A stretch of DNA of 64,000 nucleotides, taken from assembly GCF_015277895.1 (NCBI RefSeq), contig NZ_CP063815.1, positions 310,001 to 374,000 of the forward strand, read 5' to 3'. The translations under genes were made by a program, and so were the position numbers. The notes under the pieces were generated by a model. That model worked only from the letters and a program-made list of their open reading frames with translations, had not been told where the DNA came from and ran no database searches. The stretch is from Microbacterium abyssi. Lineage in GTDB: Bacteria; Actinomycetota; Actinomycetes; Actinomycetales; Microbacteriaceae. Positions 54,028-62,520 of the stretch are shown one piece after another (position 1 is the first letter of the stretch; every line of letters starts with the position of its first letter).

Positions 54028-55146
54028 GTGGCTGCCTCCCCCACCAACCCCTATTCCGAAGCCGGTGTCGACACCGCTGCCGGTGACCTCGCCGTCGAGC
54101 TGATGAAGTCGTCCGTCCGTGCGACGCACGGCCCCGAAGTCCTCGGCGGAGTCGGCGGCTTCGCCGGCCTCTTCGATGCCAGCGCGCTGCTCGGCTACAC
54201 CAAGCCGCTGCTCGCGACCAGCACCGACGGCGTCGGGACGAAGGTCGCGATCGCGCAGGCCATCGACAAGCACGACACGATCGGCCAGGACCTGGTCGGC
54301 ATGGTCGTCGACGACATCGTCGTGGTCGGCGCCAAGCCGCTGTTCATGACCGACTACATCGCCTGCGGCAAGGTCGTCCCCGAGCGCATCGCCGACATCG
54401 TGCGCGGCATCGCCGACGCGTGCACGGCGACCGGCACGGCACTCGTGGGCGGCGAGACCGCTGAGCACCCCGGCCTGCTCGGCCCCCGCGACTACGACGT
54501 GGCGGGAGCCGCGACGGGCATCGTCGAGGCGGATGCCGTGCTCGGCGCCGATCGCGTGCAGGACGGCGACGTCGTGCTGGCCCTGGCCTCCAGCGGGCTG
54601 CACTCGAACGGCTACTCGCTCGTGCGCCACATCATCACGGGCGCCGGCATCGGCTACGGCGACAACGCCGCCGACTTCGGCGCGACGTGGGGTGAGACGC
54701 TCCTCGAGCCCACCCGCTTGTACACGCTGCCGCTGCTGCGCCTGATCGACGCCCTCGCGGACGGCAGCATCCACTCGCTCAGCCACGTCACCGGCGGCGG
54801 CATCGCCGCCAACCTCGCCCGCGTGCTGCCGGTGGGCAGCTGGGCCGACGTCGACCGCTCGACCTGGTCGCCCGGCCCCGTGTTCCGCGTGCTCAGCGAC
54901 ATCGCCGGGTCCACGCTGGAATCCGCCGAGGGCACCTGGAACCTCGGCATCGGCTTCCTCGCGGTGATCGACCAGACCCAGAAGGATGCCGCGATCGCGG
55001 CGCTGGCGGCAGAGGGCATCGACGCCTGGCAGGTCGCGACGGTCTCGACAGGAGCCCGTCCGGCCGGTGAATTCGAAGAAGGCGCCAAGGGCGTCGACGG
55101 CGGTGCGGTGCGCCTGGTGGGCGCATACGCGGACGGAGCGAAGTAA
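54028..55146 (+). CDS. purM: Phosphoribosylformylglycinamidine cyclo-ligase (AIR synthetase)
   Basis: 372 aa from a GTG at 54028 (protein begins MAASPTNPYSEAGVDTAAGD). It closes the imidazole ring of AIR in step 5 of purine synthesis. Signature segments are LLATSTDGVGTKVAIAQ, GMVVDDIVVVGAKPLFMTDYIACGK, GTALVGGETAEHPGLL, and SLSHVTGGGIAANLARVLP. It is 6 bp upstream of purF and clearly in the same operon. Confidence 0.96.
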   Translation: MAASPTNPYSEAGVDTAAGDLAVELMKSSVRATHGPEVLGGVGGFAGLFDASALLGYTKPLLATSTDGVGTKVAIAQAIDKHDTIGQDLVGMVVDDIVVVGAKPLFMTDYIACGKVVPERIADIVRGIADACTATGTALVGGETAEHPGLLGPRDYDVAGAATGIVEADAVLGADRVQDGDVVLALASSGLHSNGYSLVRHIITGAGIGYGDNAADFGATWGETLLEPTRLYTLPLLRLIDALADGSIHSLSHVTGGGIAANLARVLPVGSWADVDRSTWSPGPVFRVLSDIAGSTLESAEGTWNLGIGFLAVIDQTQKDAAIAALAAEGIDAWQVATVSTGARPAGEFEEGAKGVDGGAVRLVGAYADGAK

Positions 55147-55152
55147 CACCCC

Positions 55153-56625
55153 ATGTGCGGAATCGTCGGAGTGGTCGCAGGTGGCCCCGTCAACCAGGAC
55201 ATCTACGACGCACTGCTGCTGCTGCAGCACCGCGGACAGGATGCCACCGGCATGGCCACAGCCGAGCCGAACGGTGTCATGCACACGGCCAAGGCCGAGG
55301 GCATGGTGCGCGAGGCCTTCCGCACCCGCGACATGCGGTCCCTGCTCGGCAACGTCGGCCTCGGCCACGTCCGCTACGCCACCAAGGGCACGGCGTCCAG
55401 CGAAGAGGAGATGCAGCCGTTCTACGTGAACGCGCCGTACGGCATCGTCCTCATCCACAACGGCAACCTCACCAACACGCGTGAACTCACCGCAGACATG
55501 GCCAAGCGCGACCGCCGGCACCTGAACTCATCCAGCGACACCGAGCTGCTGCTGAACGTGCTCGCCGGCGAGCTGCAGGCCACGACCTCCCACGTCGACC
55601 TCGACCCCGAGCGCATCTTCGAGGCCGTCACCCGCACGCATGAGCGCATCGAAGGCGCCTACGCCGTCATCGCCGTGATCGCCGGTTACGGGCTGCTCGC
55701 GTTCCGCGACCCGTTCGGCATCCGACCGCTGATCCTCGGACGCCGTGACGGCAAGGCGACCGACGGCGGCAGCCGGGACGAGTGGATCGTCGCGAGCGAA
55801 TCGCTCGTGCTCGAGAACGGCGACTACGAGGTCGTCCGCGAGGTCGCGCCGGGTGAGGCGGTCTTCATCACGGAGCAGGGCGAGCTGTTCACGCAGCAGT
55901 GCGCCACCGACGCGAAACTGTTCCCGTGCGCGTTCGAGTACGTCTACCTCGCCCGCCCAGACTCGATCATGAACGGCATCGCCGTCTACGAGTCGCGCCT
56001 GCGCATGGGGGAGCGCCTGGCCGACACGATCGCCAAGCACGTGCCGCGCGACAAGATCGATGTCGTCATGCCGATCCCCGACTCCGCTCGCCCCTCGGCC
56101 ATGGAGGTCGCCCGCAAGCTCGGCATCGAGTACCGCGAGGGCTTCTACAAGAACCGCTACGTCGGACGCACCTTCATCATGCCGGGGCAGGCTGTGCGCA
56201 AGAAGAGCGTGCGCCAGAAGCTCAACGCGATGTCGACCGAGTTCCAGGGCAAGAACGTGCTGCTGATCGACGACTCGATCGTGCGCGGAACGACCAGCAA
56301 GCAGATCATCCAGATGGCTCGGGATGCGGGTGCGCTCTCGGTCACGTTCGCCTCAGCCGCCCCGCCGGTGCGCTACCCGCACGTGTACGGCATCAACATG
56401 CCGTCCAAGCACGAGCTGATCGCCCACGGCCGCACCATCCCTGAGATCGCCAAGGAGCTCGGGGTCGACCACCTCGTGTACCAGGAGGTCGAAGATCTCA
56501 AGGCGGCGATCATCGAGGGATCCGAGGTCGCCGACCTCGACATGAGCTGCTTCGACGGACGCTACGTCACCGGCACGGTCACCGACGAATACCTGGAATG
56601 GGTGGAGAGCTCCCAGAGTTCGTGA
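55153..56625 (+). CDS. purF: Amidophosphoribosyltransferase
   Basis: 490 aa. It commits PRPP to purine synthesis using glutamine. The N-terminal glutaminase nucleophile is Cys2 (MCGIVGVV), exposed directly by Met removal with no propeptide. The PRPP loop is VLLIDDSIVRGTTSKQI. It is co-transcribed with purM (6-bp gap). Its stop overlaps the GTG of the following transporter by 4 bp. Confidence 0.96.
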   Translation: MCGIVGVVAGGPVNQDIYDALLLLQHRGQDATGMATAEPNGVMHTAKAEGMVREAFRTRDMRSLLGNVGLGHVRYATKGTASSEEEMQPFYVNAPYGIVLIHNGNLTNTRELTADMAKRDRRHLNSSSDTELLLNVLAGELQATTSHVDLDPERIFEAVTRTHERIEGAYAVIAVIAGYGLLAFRDPFGIRPLILGRRDGKATDGGSRDEWIVASESLVLENGDYEVVREVAPGEAVFITEQGELFTQQCATDAKLFPCAFEYVYLARPDSIMNGIAVYESRLRMGERLADTIAKHVPRDKIDVVMPIPDSARPSAMEVARKLGIEYREGFYKNRYVGRTFIMPGQAVRKKSVRQKLNAMSTEFQGKNVLLIDDSIVRGTTSKQIIQMARDAGALSVTFASAAPPVRYPHVYGINMPSKHELIAHGRTIPEIAKELGVDHLVYQEVEDLKAAIIEGSEVADLDMSCFDGRYVTGTVTDEYLEWVESSQSS

Positions 56626-57914
56626 CGTCGCCCCTGCCGCCGTGGCGGGGACGCACTCTCGCCGTCCTCGGGATCCTGCTCTGCGCGTTCTCGCTGCGCT
56701 CGGCCGTCGCCTCGCTGTCGCCGCTGCTCGATCACGTCGCCGCCGACTTCCCGCTGCCCACGGCCATCGTCGGCCTGATCGGCACGGCCCCGCCGGTATG
56801 TTTCGCGGTGTTCGGCCTGTGCACGCCGCTGCTCGAACGCCGCCTCGGCATCGAGCGGGTGACCGTCATCGCCCTCCTGGTGATCGCCGCTGGGCTGATC
56901 CTGCGGGGGCTCTCGTTCGCGTCGATCCCGCTGCTGCTCACCTCGGCGCTCATCTTCGCCGGCGTCGGCATGGGCAACATCCTGCTGCCGCCGCTGGTGA
57001 AGAAGTACTTCCCCGACCGCATCGGCACGATGATGACGCTCTATACGACGGCGATGTCCCTGTCGACGTTCCTGCCGCCGCTCGTGGCCGTGCCGGTGGC
57101 GGATGCCGCGGGCTGGCGCGTCTCGCTCGGACTCTGGGGCGTCTTCGCGATCGCCGGAGCGGTGCCGTGGATCATGATGCTCGTCACCGGGCGGACCGCG
57201 GGGCAGCCGGCAGCCCCCCGACCTGTCGTGCAGGTCGCTGAAACGATCGATCCCGCCGAGCTCTCCACCGGCCCGATCGCCGTCGCGCCCGCGAACTCAC
57301 GCGTATTCGCGCGGCTGCTGCGGCTGCCGCTGGCCTGGGCGATCGCCGTCGTGTTCGGCACATCGTCGATCATGGCGTACGTCTCGTTCGCATGGCTGCC
57401 GGCGATCGTCACGGACGTCGCCGGCGTCTCCCCGGCCGTCGCGGGACTCCTGCTGTCGCTGTTCGCAGCCATGGGACTGCCGGCTTCACTGCTCGTTCCG
57501 GTGCTGGTGGTGCGCTTCCAGGCGACACGGACGCTGTTCGCCGTGGCCGTCGCCTGCGGGATCGGCGGCGTCCTCGGGCTGCTGTTCTGGTCGAACAGCG
57601 TCACCGTCTGGCTCTGGGTCGCGATCTTCGGGACCGTCGGCGTCCTGTTCCCCCTGGCGCTCGTACTCATCAGCATCCGCGCACGCACGCCCGAGAGCGC
57701 CGTCGCGCTGAGCAGCTTCGTGCAGAGCTCCGGCTACATCTTCGCCGCGATCTTCCCGCTGCTCGTGGGCGTGCTGCACGACGTCACTGGCGGATGGACC
57801 GTCTCGCTGATCGTCATCGGCGCCGTGCTCGTCGTGTCGATCCCGTTCGGGGTCATCGCCGGCCGGCGACGCACTGTCGAGGACGAGTGGGAGTCGCGTC
57901 ACGGCGACTGGTGA
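56622..57914 (+). CDS. MFS transporter, CynX/NimT family
   Basis: 430 aa from the GTG at 56622 inside the GTGA overlap with purF; an ATG at 56598 would overlap purF by 28 bp. It has 12 membrane segments. TM1 has LLCAFSLRSAVASLSPLLDHV, typical of CynX-type carriers for cyanate, 2-nitroimidazole and other organic anions. The overlap with purF suggests coupling to purine synthesis, perhaps export of a purine or related compound, but this is only context. Confidence 0.87.
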   Translation: MTSPLPPWRGRTLAVLGILLCAFSLRSAVASLSPLLDHVAADFPLPTAIVGLIGTAPPVCFAVFGLCTPLLERRLGIERVTVIALLVIAAGLILRGLSFASIPLLLTSALIFAGVGMGNILLPPLVKKYFPDRIGTMMTLYTTAMSLSTFLPPLVAVPVADAAGWRVSLGLWGVFAIAGAVPWIMMLVTGRTAGQPAAPRPVVQVAETIDPAELSTGPIAVAPANSRVFARLLRLPLAWAIAVVFGTSSIMAYVSFAWLPAIVTDVAGVSPAVAGLLLSLFAAMGLPASLLVPVLVVRFQATRTLFAVAVACGIGGVLGLLFWSNSVTVWLWVAIFGTVGVLFPLALVLISIRARTPESAVALSSFVQSSGYIFAAIFPLLVGVLHDVTGGWTVSLIVIGAVLVVSIPFGVIAGRRRTVEDEWESRHGDW

Positions 57915-57954
57915 TCGCACCGGCCGCCGGGGGATCGGCCGGACGGAGACACGA

Positions 57955-57988
57955 CGAAGACCCCGCTACCGATGTGGCGGGGTCTTCG
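57955..57988. terminator. Bidirectional intrinsic terminator
   Basis: Perfect 12-bp stem CGAAGACCCCGC (57955-57966) and complement (57977-57988) with a 10-nt loop, between the convergent CynX-type gene and the DUF3073 gene. Confidence 0.85.
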
Positions 57989-57999
57989 AGCGCGAGAGG

Positions 58000-58188
58000 T
58001 CAGGCCTTCTCGAGCTCGTCTTCGTCTTCGTCCGCGTACTCGTCGGCCCACTTGTCGACGTAGGCGTTCTCGTCATCCGACGGGTGAGCAAGCTCGCGCT
58101 CCAGCGCAGAGTAATTCACCGACGGACTGTACGCCTTGAGTTCGCGGGCGATTTTGGTGTGTTTCGCCTTCTGACGGCCACGGCCCAT
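58000..58188 (-). CDS. DUF3073 family protein
   Basis: 62 aa, MGRGRQKAKHTKIARELKAYSP at the start (hallmark of DUF3073), then YSALERELAHP and an acidic tail (ADEYADEDEDELEKA). It is a small actinobacterial protein with a basic N-terminus and acidic C-terminus and unknown function; the basic part suggests contact with nucleic acid. It is monocistronic with a terminator immediately downstream. Confidence 0.93.
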   Translation of the reverse strand: MGRGRQKAKHTKIARELKAYSPSVNYSALERELAHPSDDENAYVDKWADEYADEDEDELEKA

Positions 58189-58338
58189 GCGCGAGACCCC
58201 CTAACGAGTTCAGCTGCCGGGCGATCAGGCGCCCGGGGCATTTCACGACACCGGCGTGCGGCCGGTAAGAGTAGCATTCAGGATAGCACGAGGGCCAGGT
58301 CCTCTGGCCTTCGCCGGCAGGTGAAGGGAACGATATTC

Positions 58339-58881
58339 ATGAGTGACGCAACCTCCTCCCCGTCCGACGAAGTGGCCCAGAATGCCGCGCTGCAGAAGGC
58401 TGTGATCGTGGGTATGCAGCCCGGTCAGTCCTCTCATGTGCTGGGGGAGGCCGCGCGCTTCGCGAAGCTGCTGAGCGTCCCCCTCGTCGTCGTCCATGTC
58501 GACGTCACGCGTTTCGTGACGTACGAGGATCCGGACGGCTACGTCCACTCCGCGCCGATCGACCTGAACATCGAAGCCGGCGCCGCCGAGTTCGACGAGG
58601 TGCAGGCCGAGGCGGCGACCGCGCTGCAAGGCAGCGGCCTGAACTGGACTGCACGCCAGCTCGTCGGCGATCCCGCCCTGGCGATCAAGCAGCTCGCGAA
58701 CAAGCTCGACGCACAGCTCATCGTCGTCGGCACCCGCAAGCGCGGCCTGGGCGAATCGATCCGCGAGTTCTTCACCGGTTCGGTGGCCGCCCGTCTGGCT
58801 CACCGGCAGCACCGTTCGATCCTGGTGGTGCCGCTGGAGGAATCCGTTCCGGACGACCAGACCGAGATCTGGACCGAGTAG
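58339..58881 (+). CDS. Universal stress protein (UspA family)
   Basis: 180 aa from the ATG at 58339 (MSDATSSPSDE) with GAAGGGAA upstream. A single Usp domain covers about 20-165. The nucleotide-binding signature is visible as VVGTRKRGLGESIREFFTGSVAARLAHRQHRSILVVP (G-x2-G-like followed by G-S), so it probably binds ATP. Residues around YEDPDGYVHSAPIDLN are an insert. A stress or dormancy role is usual for the family. Confidence 0.9.
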   Translation: MSDATSSPSDEVAQNAALQKAVIVGMQPGQSSHVLGEAARFAKLLSVPLVVVHVDVTRFVTYEDPDGYVHSAPIDLNIEAGAAEFDEVQAEAATALQGSGLNWTARQLVGDPALAIKQLANKLDAQLIVVGTRKRGLGESIREFFTGSVAARLAHRQHRSILVVPLEESVPDDQTEIWTE

Positions 58882-58893
58882 CGCCAGGGCGAG

Positions 58894-59526
58894 TCAGCGG
58901 TCGGGTGAGCCGAGCGCTCGGGTCACCGCGCGAGCCGCGGCATCCAGAGCGGTCTCGAGTTCCGCCACGACGTTCTCGGCGAGCACGCCACCGCGTGCGA
59001 CGTGGGTCCGAAGATCGGTGCGCACACGCGCGCGGAACGCATTGACCGCCGCATCGGCGCGATGCAGCTGCTCGCGACTGGTGACCCGCTCGTCGCCCAT
59101 GGGACGTGCGGTCGACGGGCGCGTCTTCGCGGCGGTCCGCTCATCGTTCGCGGCGGCGGCGAGATCGGCGCGAAGGCTCTTCATCGCGTCCTGCACGCTC
59201 TGGCGCACTTCGCTCGCGATGAGGCGGACCGAATCGGCGAGACCCGACTCGATGCCGGCGAGGTCTCCCTCGCGACCGGCGAGCTCAGCGCGACCGGCAT
59301 CCGTGATCGCGTAGATCGTGGTGCGGCCGTCGACGGTCTTGGTGACCAGGCCCTCCTCCTCGAGCTTCGCGAGCCGCGGGTAGATGGTGCCGGCGCTCGG
59401 TGTGTACGTGCCGCCGGTGCGGTCAGTGAGCGCCTGGATGATGCCGTAGCCGTGCTGCGGCGCCTCGGCGAGCAGCGAAAGCAGATACAGCCGCAGGTCG
59501 CCGTGCGAGAAGACGGCGGGGGTCAT
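58894..59526 (-). CDS. PadR-family transcriptional regulator
   Basis: 210 aa from the ATG at 59526, in a 4-bp overlap with the DUF4097 gene stop. The long open frame beyond is a shadow. The PadR winged helix is LRLYLLSLLAEAPQHGYGIIQAL with TYTPSAGTIYPRLAKLEEEGLVTKT. The C-terminal part is helical and coiled-coil-like, longer than in minimal PadR proteins. It probably represses its own operon by binding the CGATATATCG palindromes upstream. Confidence 0.93.
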   Translation of the reverse strand: MTPAVFSHGDLRLYLLSLLAEAPQHGYGIIQALTDRTGGTYTPSAGTIYPRLAKLEEEGLVTKTVDGRTTIYAITDAGRAELAGREGDLAGIESGLADSVRLIASEVRQSVQDAMKSLRADLAAAANDERTAAKTRPSTARPMGDERVTSREQLHRADAAVNAFRARVRTDLRTHVARGGVLAENVVAELETALDAAARAVTRALGSPDR

Positions 59527-60362
59527 GAGTCCCACTCCTCGTCGTCGGCGACCGTGGTCAACGGCCGGCGCAGCACCGTCGTGTCTCCGGACACCGAGTT
59601 GGTGCGCAGGTCGACGAACGAGCCGGCGAGCTCGCCCGTGGAGCCGGTGAAATTCGTCGGTCCCGAGCCTGCGCGATCGACGCCGTCGATCATGACGCCG
59701 CCGCTCATCGAGCGCACGACGTAGTTGGCCGGCAGCGTCTCCTCGAGGCGGATCGTGCTGTTGCCCGAGACGGTGTTCAGGTTGATGGTGTTCACAGCGC
59801 CCGCGGCATCCACCCAGATGCTGCCGGAGACCGTGTCGACGGTCGCCTTGCGCACCGAGCCGGTGAGTGCGACATCGCCGGAGACGCTGTTCGCGTTCGC
59901 GGTGCCGGTGAGACCGCGCACCTGAACGTCGCCGGAGACGGAGTTCAGGGTCAGGTCGCCCGAGTGCGTGTCGACGATGATGTCGCCGGAGACGGTGTTG
60001 AGCCGGGCATCGTTCGCGAGGCCCGAGACGAGTGCGCCGGCGCTGACGACGCCGAGGTTCAGGGCGATGCTGCGGGGGACGGCGACGCTGACCTCGGCGC
60101 GGGGTCCGCCCGAGCCGAAGTTGCGGAACACCTCGAGGAAGTTGTCCCAGCCCAGCTGGGGGTGGTCGATCTCGATCTGCGTCCCGTCGGATTCGATGCG
60201 GAGGTCTTTCACCGTCACGCCGCTCACTTCGATGCGGATGCCGGGTTCGTCGTGGGCGATGACGTCGACCTGACCGCCGACCAGGCCGACCTTGAGCCGT
60301 GTCGCCTGGGCGATGTCGATGACGCGTTCCTCGCCGGGGGCGATGAGCCACTTCTCGGTCAT
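59523..60362 (-). CDS. DUF4097-type beta-helix protein
   Basis: 279 aa from the ATG at 60362 (MTEKWLIAPGE). After a short domain, residues about 90-270 form repeated strands with a recurrent (N)(T/S)VSGD motif (LNTVSGDIIVDTHSGDLTLNSVSGDVQV and later copies), the signature of DUF4097/LiaX-like right-handed beta-helix proteins. There is no signal peptide or membrane helix, so it is probably cytoplasmic. PadR-DUF4097 pairs resemble LiaX-type envelope-stress modules; that comparison is inference. Confidence 0.88.
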   Translation of the reverse strand: MTEKWLIAPGEERVIDIAQATRLKVGLVGGQVDVIAHDEPGIRIEVSGVTVKDLRIESDGTQIEIDHPQLGWDNFLEVFRNFGSGGPRAEVSVAVPRSIALNLGVVSAGALVSGLANDARLNTVSGDIIVDTHSGDLTLNSVSGDVQVRGLTGTANANSVSGDVALTGSVRKATVDTVSGSIWVDAAGAVNTINLNTVSGNSTIRLEETLPANYVVRSMSGGVMIDGVDRAGSGPTNFTGSTGELAGSFVDLRTNSVSGDTTVLRRPLTTVADDEEWDS

Positions 60363-60397
60363 GGGGTTCTCCTTGGTTGGTTCACGGGCTGCGTGAT

Positions 60398-60411
60398 CGC
60401 GATATATCGCG
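60398..60411. promoter_or_regulatory. PadR-type operator 1
   Basis: CGCGATATATCGCG is a perfect 14-bp palindrome, 35 bp upstream of the DUF4097 start. It shares the CGATATATCG core with a second site 29 bp away, and is strikingly AT-rich for this genome. Confidence 0.75.
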
Positions 60412-60420
60412 TTGGGAAGA

Positions 60421-60450
60421 GAATAACACGATATATCGCGAGTTCGCCAA
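60421..60450 (-). promoter_or_regulatory. Predicted promoter of the DUF4097-padR operon
   Basis: On the minus strand, TTGGCG (60450-60445), an 18-bp spacer and TTATTC (60426-60421). The second CGATATATCG palindrome lies inside the spacer, consistent with direct repression. Confidence 0.5.
60429..60438. promoter_or_regulatory. PadR-type operator 2
   Basis: CGATATATCG, a perfect 10-bp palindrome. Its centre is 29 bp from that of operator 1, and it lies between the predicted -35 and -10 elements. Confidence 0.75.
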
Positions 60451-60469
60451 GAAATCTTCTCGGAAGCGC

Positions 60470-60500
60470 TTGACCTTGACGCAACGTCAACTTCTACCGT
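60470..60500 (+). promoter_or_regulatory. MerR-type promoter/operator of the tipA-like gene
   Basis: TTGACC (60470-60475), a 19-bp spacer and TACCGT (60495-60500). The over-long spacer contains TTGACG-CAA-CGTCAA (60476-60490), a perfect 6-bp inverted repeat. A 19-bp spacer with a central dyad is the classical MerR-activated architecture. Confidence 0.75.
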
Positions 60501-60528
60501 GGAGACATCGGAGAGAAGGGCGAATGCC

Positions 60529-61314
60529 GTGAGCACACGCGACTGGTCGATCCAGGAGATCGCCCGGCTGGCCGGAACCACGAGCAGGACACTGCGTCAC
60601 TACGACGACATCGGACTGCTCACCCCCTCGCGCATCGCGCACAACGGCTACCGCCATTACGACCAGGCGGCTCTCGTGCGCCTGCAGCGGATCCTTCTGC
60701 TGCGGGAGCTCGGGCTCGGTCTGCCGCAGATCGGCGAGGTGCTCGGCACATCGCCCGAAGGTGCCGCCGAGGCATCCGCTCTCGAGACGCACCTCGCGTA
60801 CCTGCGCGAGGAGCGGAACCGGCTGGCGCGGCAGATCGCGTCGGTCGAATCAACCATCAACGCATTGAAAGCAGGTGAATCCCTCATGGCAGAGAACATG
60901 TTCGACGGGTTCGACCACCAGCACAAGGACGAGGTCGAACAGCGCTGGGGCAAGAAGGCCTATGCCGACAGCGACCGCTGGTGGCGCGGGATGACGGACG
61001 TCGAGCGCGCCGAATGGCAGCAGCTCGTGTCCGATCTCGGGCGCGACTGGATCGCCGCAGCCGAGACCGGCGCGACGCCCGAGTCCGATGAGGCACAGGC
61101 GCTCGCTCAGCGCCACGTGGACTGGCTGACCGGGGTGCCCGGCACGCCGGCATCCGCCCCTGGTGGCGACACCAAGGCGTACGTGATCGGTCTCGGCGAG
61201 ATGTACGTCGCCGACCCGCGCTTCGGCGCGAACTACGCGACGGCCGACGGCAGCACGCGAGGAGCGGAGTTCGTCCGCGACGCGCTGCGCATCTACGCCG
61301 AGGCGAACCTCTAG
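60529..61314 (+). CDS. tipA: MerR-family regulator with TipAS antibiotic-recognition domain
   Basis: 261 aa from a GTG at 60529 with AGAAGGG upstream; another GTG at 60499 overlaps the predicted -10. Residues 5-72 form the MerR winged helix (WSIQEIARLAGTTSRTLRHYDDIGLLTPSRIAHNGYRHYD). A coiled coil spans about 75-118. From about 120 comes the TipAS domain (FDHQHKDEVEQRWGKKAYADSDRWWRGM to GLGEMYVADPRFGANYA). TipA proteins bind and react to thiopeptide antibiotics and activate their own promoter. An internal in-frame ATG at 60886 could give a separate TipAS-like short form, as in Streptomyces. Confidence 0.92.
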   Translation: MSTRDWSIQEIARLAGTTSRTLRHYDDIGLLTPSRIAHNGYRHYDQAALVRLQRILLLRELGLGLPQIGEVLGTSPEGAAEASALETHLAYLREERNRLARQIASVESTINALKAGESLMAENMFDGFDHQHKDEVEQRWGKKAYADSDRWWRGMTDVERAEWQQLVSDLGRDWIAAAETGATPESDEAQALAQRHVDWLTGVPGTPASAPGGDTKAYVIGLGEMYVADPRFGANYATADGSTRGAEFVRDALRIYAEANL

Positions 61315-61343
61315 TCCCGGGCGGCGACGCGTAGGGTCGAGGC

Positions 61344-61718
61344 ATGTTCCGCCGCAGGAGCCCCTCGACCGCAGTGCCGCTGTTCGCGGCGGCGGCGGTC
61401 AGCTACGCCGCGAACAGCGCGCTGGGGTCGGCGGTCGCCGTGAAGCTCATCGACAGCAGCGGCTTCCGGTGGCTGCACCACGCGCTGTACATCATCACCT
61501 GCGTCGCCGTGGCCGCTGCCGTCGGCGTCGGGTGGTGGGCACGGCCGCAGTCGGCGAACCGGCCGGCCGCGATGGCACTGCTGCCCGCCGCCGTGCCACT
61601 CACCGCCATCCCGTTCGTGAGAACGCACAGCCGACGGCATCCGCTCGTCGCGCTCGCCGCCGCACCCTTCATCGTCGCGGGCCTCCTGCGCTCGCTCCGC
61701 CCGTCCGATCGGAAGTGA
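61344..61718 (+). CDS. Small membrane protein, unknown function
   Basis: 124 aa with about four hydrophobic segments (11-33, 43-65, 74-92 and 101-116) and basic ends (RRRSPST and RPSDRK). No family was recognised. It lies 29 bp after the tipA-like gene and 4 bp before the nitroreductase gene, all on the same strand, so these three may form an operon. Confidence 0.7.
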   Translation: MFRRRSPSTAVPLFAAAAVSYAANSALGSAVAVKLIDSSGFRWLHHALYIITCVAVAAAVGVGWWARPQSANRPAAMALLPAAVPLTAIPFVRTHSRRHPLVALAAAPFIVAGLLRSLRPSDRK

Positions 61719-61722
61719 CCGC

Positions 61723-62517
61723 ATGGAACTGCTCGACGCCATCCACCGCCGCAAGACCACGAACGGGCCGTTCCTGCCCGAGCCGGTCTCGGAGGAGCAC
61801 CAGAAGATCCTCCTCGAGGCCGCCGGGCGGGCGCCCTCGCAGCTGAACAGCCAGCCGTGGCGATTCGTCGTCGTCGAGACTCGGGAGACGATCGAAGAGA
61901 TCGCGCGCATCTCGGGCGAGAGCACGACCGAAGCGATGTCCAACGGCACGTTCTTCGAACGGTACAAGCCGTACTTCCGGTTCAGTCAGGCCGAGATGGA
62001 TGAGAAGCGAAGCGGAATGCTGTTCGACAAGCTGCCCGCAGCCCTGCGCCCCTTCACGAGCCAGGTGTTCACCAGACGCGGTCAGAAGCTGATGAACACG
62101 TTCGGAGTGCCCAGAACCCTCGGCGAGGAGAATCGCAGGCTGGTGGCGGGCTCTCCGCTCCTGCTCGGTGTCATGCTCGACCGGAGCGAGCACCGCCCGG
62201 GGGAGCTGTCGTCGTTCTATTCGGTGTTCAGCATGGGCGCCGCGATGGAGAACGTGTGGCTGACGACGGTCGAGCTCGGCATGGGCATCCAGTTCGTCTC
62301 CTTCCCGATGGAGGTTCCCGGCCGGTGGGAGGAGATCGTGCGCCTGCTGCGGGTGCCTGACGACCTTGAACTGATGGCCGTCTATCGGCTGGGCTATCTG
62401 CCCGCAGAGCAGCGGCGGCCGGCGATCGACTGGTCGAGCAGTCAGCGCAGGCTCGCTTCACAGTACGTCTTCCGCGAGGACTGCGAGACTCCGCAACAGG
62501 GCTGGGACGAGAGCTGA
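61723..62517 (+). CDS. Nitroreductase-family protein
   Basis: 264 aa flavoenzyme. The N-terminal [17 protein letters not shown] and [16 protein letters not shown] are the FMN-binding signature of the family. [22 protein letters not shown] corresponds to the second FMN/dimer segment. An insert (about 75-130) is longer than in minimal NfsB-type enzymes. It reduces nitro compounds, quinones or flavins with NAD(P)H; the physiological substrate is unknown. Linkage to a tipA-like regulator suggests a detoxification role. Confidence 0.9.
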   Translation: MELLDAIHRRKTTNGPFLPEPVSEEHQKILLEAAGRAPSQLNSQPWRFVVVETRETIEEIARISGESTTEAMSNGTFFERYKPYFRFSQAEMDEKRSGMLFDKLPAALRPFTSQVFTRRGQKLMNTFGVPRTLGEENRRLVAGSPLLLGVMLDRSEHRPGELSSFYSVFSMGAAMENVWLTTVELGMGIQFVSFPMEVPGRWEEIVRLLRVPDDLELMAVYRLGYLPAEQRRPAIDWSSSQRRLASQYVFREDCETPQQGWDES

Positions 62518-62520
62518 GGC

